From assembly GCA_018883265.1 (NCBI GenBank), contig VEQK01000016.1, forward strand, positions 1-41,245: a stretch of 41,245 bases of DNA, in the 5' to 3' direction. Below the pieces are notes generated by a model. It was not told the DNA's origin. It worked only from the letters and a program-made list of their open reading frames with translations, and did no database searches. This DNA comes from Rhodocyclaceae bacterium. GTDB lineage: Bacteria; Pseudomonadota; Gammaproteobacteria; Burkholderiales; Rhodocyclaceae. Of the stretch, positions 37,222-41,245 are shown piece after piece (within the stretch, counting starts at the first letter, position 1; every line of letters starts with the position of its first letter). The position numbers were made by a program, and so were the translations under genes.

Positions 37222-38670
37222 TCAGAGTAAGAAATCAGTAGCTTCAACTCTCGTGACACCGACCAATCCGATCTCAAAATCAGCCTTTGCGTCACCATTA
37301 ACATCCCCGTACAGAACGACGTCTTTGGTTCCTTTGATGCCATCAACTTCGTATGCTGAATACCAAACGGCATTCGCTTTAGCTGCTTGACCGTTGAAGA
37401 CAAAACTTTGATCTCCGATCACATTGCTGTTGGCATCAATCCCTACCAGGTCGATATCATCAATTTTGGTCAAGAAGTTAAAGACTTTGTCACGTAACGA
37501 GCCACTCTTCGATTCGAGAATATCGTTAAAGTCAAAGACATCTCTAACTTTATCCGATCCGCCGTACATCGAATCAGCACCTAAACCACCAGTCAGAATA
37601 TTCGCTTGTGCATTACCCTTGATGACATCGTTAAAGTCGCCAGCAATAACATTTTCAATGCCACTCAGGCTGTCCATGCCAATTTTTGCAGCGTCTTTAC
37701 CCGCAGTGGAATTTGCCGATCCCTTGGCAAGATCGACAGTGATGTCAGCTGTTGCAGAAGTGTACTTAACGGTGTCAACCCCAGCGCCACCGATGTAACG
37801 ATCGTTACCTGATCCATCTCCGCCGATGATTAGATCATCGCCTGCACCAGCATCTACCGTATCGTTACCACTGGCTGCATACAGATAGTCATCGCCATCA
37901 CCGCCATTCAATGTATCGTTTCCATCACCCGAGCAGAGTGAGTCGGAGCCTTGCCCACCTGACATGACATCATCACCATCGCCGCCGACAAGGTCATCAT
38001 TCCCAAAGCCACCGTTGAGAATATCGTTTCCTAACGACCCGTAATAATAGTCATCCGAGTCTGTACCATTCCAATGGTCGTCGCTGTCTTCACCGTGTTC
38101 GCCGTGAGCAAGCTGGAATGTCGAAGAACCATCATTGTTCGCGTAGGTTTTTGAAATGCGGCTATATACACCATCACCATCAACATCTGCATAGACAGAC
38201 TGTTCAATCAAGCCATGTTCATATTCGGTTTTGACGTAATTAGCGCCAGAAATCGACCAGCTTTCATCGGCGTCAATGCGCTCCGCTCTAGAAACACCAT
38301 TCTTTACCTCAAACACTTGGGATACAGCATCTCCTACAACCGAGAACTGGTAGCCATTGGCATAACTTGTAGAGACACTATTAGACACACCTACACCTAA
38401 CGAGGAGCCGCTACCAAAGTCTGTCGTCAAGCCACCAGTGTAGGCCTTGGTTGTTTTCAAAAATACACCATCCCCATCCACGTCTGTGTACGTTGTGATT
38501 TCTGTGCGACCGTGTTCATACTCTGTCTTGGTCACATTTACGCCATCGAAAGACCAGACTTCATCGCGATCAATCCCTTCGCGCTTGAGGCGTCCATTCT
38601 TTACTTCGTAGATCGCTGTAACGACACCGTCCTCGATAGTGAACTGGTAACCTTTGTTTGAGCTGCTCAT
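37222..38670 (-). CDS. RTX calcium-binding protein with serralysin-type C-terminus
   Basis: A 482-aa acidic protein with no signal peptide, as expected for type I secretion. The N-terminus has two copies of a ~72-residue module (about 7-78 and 107-178) sharing GYQF, YEVKNG/FEVKNG, KTEYEHG and DVDGDGV, the last resembling an EF-hand Ca2+ loop. Residues about 205-310 are GGxGxDxx RTX repeats (GGFGNDDLVGGDGDDVMSGG). The rest is a serralysin M10-type C-terminal domain (VFDFNDILESKSGSLRD, GDVNGDAKADFEI, ending TDFLL), including the secretion signal. No protease HExxH motif or other effector domain is present and no type I transporter lies nearby. AGAGG precedes the ATG. Confidence 0.85.
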   Translation of the reverse strand: MSSSNKGYQFTIEDGVVTAIYEVKNGRLKREGIDRDEVWSFDGVNVTKTEYEHGRTEITTYTDVDGDGVFLKTTKAYTGGLTTDFGSGSSLGVGVSNSVSTSYANGYQFSVVGDAVSQVFEVKNGVSRAERIDADESWSISGANYVKTEYEHGLIEQSVYADVDGDGVYSRISKTYANNDGSSTFQLAHGEHGEDSDDHWNGTDSDDYYYGSLGNDILNGGFGNDDLVGGDGDDVMSGGQGSDSLCSGDGNDTLNGGDGDDYLYAASGNDTVDAGAGDDLIIGGDGSGNDRYIGGAGVDTVKYTSATADITVDLAKGSANSTAGKDAAKIGMDSLSGIENVIAGDFNDVIKGNAQANILTGGLGADSMYGGSDKVRDVFDFNDILESKSGSLRDKVFNFLTKIDDIDLVGIDANSNVIGDQSFVFNGQAAKANAVWYSAYEVDGIKGTKDVVLYGDVNGDAKADFEIGLVGVTRVEATDFLL

Positions 38671-38734
38671 GCTGTACCTCTTTCGTGTTGATGGTTCTAC
38701 TTTGCCTACTCAACATGAACTCAACCTTAAGAAA

Positions 38735-40060
38735 TTAACAAAGGCCCACGTCCTTATTCGTTGTTTCGAAACATACTGTTACAGAAAATCCACGATGATT
38801 GGTATAGCAAGGCGACTTGATTTGGAGCGAGCCGTTGCATTGAGAAACAATAGTCTCAACTATTGAGAGGCCAATACCAGAACCAGATTGGGATGCGTCT
38901 ACCCGCCCAAAACGTTGGCGGATTAGCCCGATCTTGTCACTCGGTACCGGATCGCAATCGTTCTGAATTTCCAAGACACCGTTTGAACTCAACAGAATCT
39001 CGACCATTGAATTTGGTGTTGCGTATTTCATGGCATTTTCAAGAAGGTTTTGGATTGCAATCCCAACTGCATCAACATCACCTTTAATCCAAACCTCAGA
39101 TTCATCGCACTCAAAATTAATTCGAGAGGCTTTTCTTATCTCAAACTCGCGAACCAACATCTTCATGATGCCATTCAATTCCACGGGAATGAGATTGAGC
39201 GCTACCCCAGACTCCGCTCTGGCGAGCTGAAGTAGCTTAACCGTCATGTTTTCTAATTTCTTCAGCATCAGTTTGGCTTCTTCTGCTCTACTTAACGAGT
39301 CTCCATGTAAATCTGTCTTGAGCACGTCAAGCTGAGCTAAAGCAGCAGCGATTGGAGTTCTCAATTCGTGTGCACTATTTGCTGAGAAATTGCGTTCGCT
39401 CTCTAGCGCTATCTGCAAACGGTACAACAGACTATTGATTGCTTCTCCAAGACTAATCAACTCTCTTGGAAGTATATTGTTATTCACGGGGTGCAAATCA
39501 TGGCTGCTCCTCGCAGTAAGCTCTGCGCCCAAAGAGAATATAGATTCTTGGGCTCTTCGGACAGACCACCAAACGAGCACCCCGGTAAAGGGTATAAGAA
39601 CAATCAATGGAAGCGTCAGAAAGATGAGCGTGTCTTTAATCGTGCTGGTTCTATGCCCCGCACTCTCTGCGATGACAACAAATAGGCTATTTTCAGCGTT
39701 TCCTTCCACGCAAAAAACCTGGCCACCTCTTTCGTGCAACCCTGCATCCAGAGGAACGTCGTAGGCGTTTTCAGGAGCGTTATGAGACCTTAAAAGTACT
39801 TCTTTTTTCGCATTAACCACCTGATAAGAAAGATACTCGTCATGCGGCACGGGGTCTAGAAATATTGTTTTGTGACCCGGCGAAAGTTGGGCATCTGCCA
39901 GCGGAAGTATTCGTTGAGCGGTCTCCTTTAAGCCACTATCAAAGATCTCATTCGTTTCATGACGCACAACCCATGCGACCAAAACCACTACTGCGATCCA
40001 AAGCACGAGCATCAAAGCCGCAAGGTTTATGAAAAGTCTTCTACCGATGCTTTTATTCAT
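38735..40060 (-). CDS. Two-component sensor histidine kinase (QseC-like)
   Basis: A 441-aa membrane kinase. It has transmembrane helices at about 12-33 and 145-167 enclosing a periplasmic sensor of about 110 residues, a HAMP-like segment and HisKA with SAHELRTPIA (H231). The ATPase domain has the N box NLLENAMKYA (338-347) and G2 GSGIGLS (393-399). The G1 box is degenerate (NDCDPVP in place of D-G-G). The order resembles QseC-type kinases. The partner regulator would normally lie upstream, where an IS30-family end is only six bases from the start codon; none is present. The RTX gene follows downstream on the same strand. Confidence 0.87.
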   Translation of the reverse strand: MNKSIGRRLFINLAALMLVLWIAVVVLVAWVVRHETNEIFDSGLKETAQRILPLADAQLSPGHKTIFLDPVPHDEYLSYQVVNAKKEVLLRSHNAPENAYDVPLDAGLHERGGQVFCVEGNAENSLFVVIAESAGHRTSTIKDTLIFLTLPLIVLIPFTGVLVWWSVRRAQESIFSLGAELTARSSHDLHPVNNNILPRELISLGEAINSLLYRLQIALESERNFSANSAHELRTPIAAALAQLDVLKTDLHGDSLSRAEEAKLMLKKLENMTVKLLQLARAESGVALNLIPVELNGIMKMLVREFEIRKASRINFECDESEVWIKGDVDAVGIAIQNLLENAMKYATPNSMVEILLSSNGVLEIQNDCDPVPSDKIGLIRQRFGRVDASQSGSGIGLSIVETIVSQCNGSLQIKSPCYTNHRGFSVTVCFETTNKDVGLC

Positions 40061-40066
40061 CTCGTA

Positions 40067-40087
40067 GATTCAAATTCGAAGTGCAAC
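40067..40087 (+). repeat. IS30-family left terminal inverted repeat
   Basis: GATTCAA-ATT-CGAAGTGCAAC; pairs with 41095-41115 except for the internal triplet. The outer limit is set by where the match fades. Confidence 0.75.
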
Positions 40088-40158
40088 GTTGATTGACCGG
40101 TTAAGCGGCTGAGGATGTTTTAGGATCACAGCTTCTTGACTCCCCAGTCGAAGTTGCC

Positions 40159-41112
40159 ATGAGCTACAAACACCTCAGCCAAAATGAACGTTATCAGATT
40201 TACGCCTTGATGAAAGCCGGACATAACCAACTTGAGATTGCCCAGATACTGGGCAGACATCGCTCGACGATCAGTCGAGAGGTGGATAGGAACTCGGGTT
40301 TGAAAGGCTATCGCCCTAAGCAAGCTCAGGAACTGGCGTGTCAGCGTGCCGAAGGCTCGCGTAATGCACCCAGAGTCCCGGAAACCACGCTTCAGGTCGC
40401 AGCTTACTTCCTGCGCCAGGACTGGAGCCCTGAACAAGTGGCTGGGTTTGTTCCCGTCAGCCATGAAACACTTTATCGGCACATCTATGCCGATAAAGCC
40501 CAGGGCGGTACTTTGTGGCGCGGCTTGCGCTGCCAGAAGAAGAAACGGAAACGCTATGCCGGTGGACGAGATCGCCGGGGGCAGATGCCTAACCGCCGCT
40601 CGATCCATGATCGACCCGCTGCCGTAGAAAGCAGGGCCTGTGTGGGTCATTGGGAAGGCGATACCGTGATTGGTGCTGCTCACAAGCACGCCATCGTGAC
40701 GGTTGTTGAGCGCAAGAGTGGCTTTGCCGTGCTGTCCAAGGTGGAGAACAAGACTTCGGAAGCTGTCAGCCAGGCCATCATTGACCTGCTCAAGCCCTAT
40801 GCCGCCAGAGTCATGACCCTGACTTATGACAACGGGAAAGAATTTGCCGATCATGCGCGGATTGATGCTGAACTCGGATCAACCGGATACTTCGCTGATC
40901 CCTTTGCCAGTTGGCAGCGCGGGAGCAACGAGAACTTCAATGGTTTGCTGCGGCAATACATCCCCAAGAAACGCCCTTTATCAACGGTCACGGACGAAGA
41001 ATTAAAAATGATTGAAGACAAGCTAAACTTCCGCCCTAGGAAAAGACTCGGATTTAGAACACCGCATCAGGTGTTTCATGAATCCCTAAACCGTGTTGCA
41101 CTTCGTCCTTGA
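40159..41112 (+). CDS. IS30-family transposase
   Basis: The 317-aa transposase has an N-terminal helix-turn-helix (SQNERYQIYALMKAG, IAQILGRHRSTISREV) typical of IS30. The DDE catalytic core is visible: D168 in WEGDTVIG, D224 in TYDNGKEF and E258 in NENFNG, followed by LLRQYIPK. The reading frame is intact and full-length, so the element is potentially active. Confidence 0.95.
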   Translation: MSYKHLSQNERYQIYALMKAGHNQLEIAQILGRHRSTISREVDRNSGLKGYRPKQAQELACQRAEGSRNAPRVPETTLQVAAYFLRQDWSPEQVAGFVPVSHETLYRHIYADKAQGGTLWRGLRCQKKKRKRYAGGRDRRGQMPNRRSIHDRPAAVESRACVGHWEGDTVIGAAHKHAIVTVVERKSGFAVLSKVENKTSEAVSQAIIDLLKPYAARVMTLTYDNGKEFADHARIDAELGSTGYFADPFASWQRGSNENFNGLLRQYIPKKRPLSTVTDEELKMIEDKLNFRPRKRLGFRTPHQVFHESLNRVALRP

Positions 41113-41115
41113 ATC
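41095..41115 (-). repeat. IS30-family right terminal inverted repeat
   Basis: Reverse strand reads GATTCAA-GGA-CGAAGTGCAAC; it overlaps the last codons of the transposase gene. Confidence 0.75.
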
Positions 41116-41245
41116 CGCCTTCTGATTAATCAAGAAGTCATAGAAACGATTGAGCTGTTGATCCCCGGGCATCATGCGGCAATGAACGCTTTAGCGTGCT
41201 TAGCCACCGTTTACGCTTTGGGCATGGATCTTTCAATTGCTATAA
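41116..41245 (+). pseudogene. Fragment of a Mur-ligase-like gene, 5' end lost at the IS
   Basis: From the IS right end an open frame runs to the window edge, encoding INQEVIETIELLIPGHHAAM and then NALACLATVYALGMDLS. The PGxHxxxNALA...A..LG pattern is the substrate/ATP-domain junction seen in Mur ligases such as MurF. No upstream part of such a gene exists to the left of the IS. The frame has a stop (41110-41112) inside the IS end, so the gene is truncated at its 5' side unless restarted. The 43 residues are too few for a firm family. Confidence 0.5.

Larger units (their letters stand above)
40067..41115 (+). mobile_element. IS30-family insertion sequence
   Basis: A ~1.05-kb element with terminal inverted repeats of about 21 bases: GATTCAA...CGAAGTGCAAC at 40067-40087, and its imperfect complement GTTGCACTTCG...TTGAATC at 41095-41115. 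Seven and eleven matched bases are separated by a variable triplet. It contains one full transposase gene. No target-site duplication can be seen, and the two flanks do not belong to one gene. Confidence 0.85.

Noticed and set aside
37780-38050. Tandem short repeats resembling a CRISPR array or minisatellite
   Set aside because: The periodicity is 27 bases or less, in frame, and encodes the GGxGxDxx nonapeptides of the RTX protein; there are no constant repeats with unique spacers.

Overview
The window looks like a chromosomal segment of a betaproteobacterium, judged from a PhaM-like PHB-granule protein and from gene orders: yicC divergent from rph-rdgB-hemW, gmk-rpoZ-spoT, thiS-thiG-trmB, pilMNOPQ-aroK-aroB-gltBD, and tRNA-Tyr/Gly/Thr before tuf. 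No rRNA is present, so I do not go below class level. The core is GC-rich; by eye the 28.3-35.8 kb block is clearly more AT-rich.

Layout. 1-560: the tRNA-Tyr-Gly-Thr-tuf operon on the minus strand with a near-consensus promoter. 0.65-2.2 kb: a RutE-like nitroreductase, a small membrane protein and PhaM. 2.2-10.2 kb: glmU with a small membrane protein, then glutamate synthase gltBD. 10.4-16.5 kb: pilMNOPQ-aroK-aroB, with a short secretin lacking AMIN domains, as in DNA-uptake (Hof/Com) clusters. 16.6-23.3 kb: hupB, then the tightly coupled gmk-rpoZ-spoT-dadA-tatD series and yicC. 23.4-28.3 kb: rph-rdgB-hemW facing thiS-thiG-(secreted protein)-trmB, with tRNA-Gly(CCC) just upstream of thiS.

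The most interesting region is a ~7.6 kb integrated element (28222-35903) in tRNA-Gly(CCC), bounded by a 93-bp direct repeat with one mismatch. It encodes a tyrosine recombinase and an 895-aa family-B DNA polymerase with intact exonuclease and polymerase motifs (TTDG-type motif C) but no recognisable terminal protein, Cas1 or Rep. This is the composition of a pipolin, a self-replicating element built around a primer-independent PolB. It also carries a lipid-A-type acyltransferase, a DUF3617-like exported protein and several small unknown proteins. The Shine-Dalgarno (SD) sites of the polymerase, the integrase and an 85-aa protein all lie in or at inverted repeats next to the start codon, suggesting a shared translational control. 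The repeat covers the 5' half of the tRNA plus its promoter, so the element re-supplies the promoter of the gene it enters.

Right of the element (35.9-41.2 kb) is accessory DNA: a lipoprotein and a small protein, a serralysin-like RTX protein, a sensor kinase, and an IS30-family element whose left end lies six bases from the kinase start and whose right end abuts the middle of a Mur-ligase-like gene, probably a rearrangement junction.
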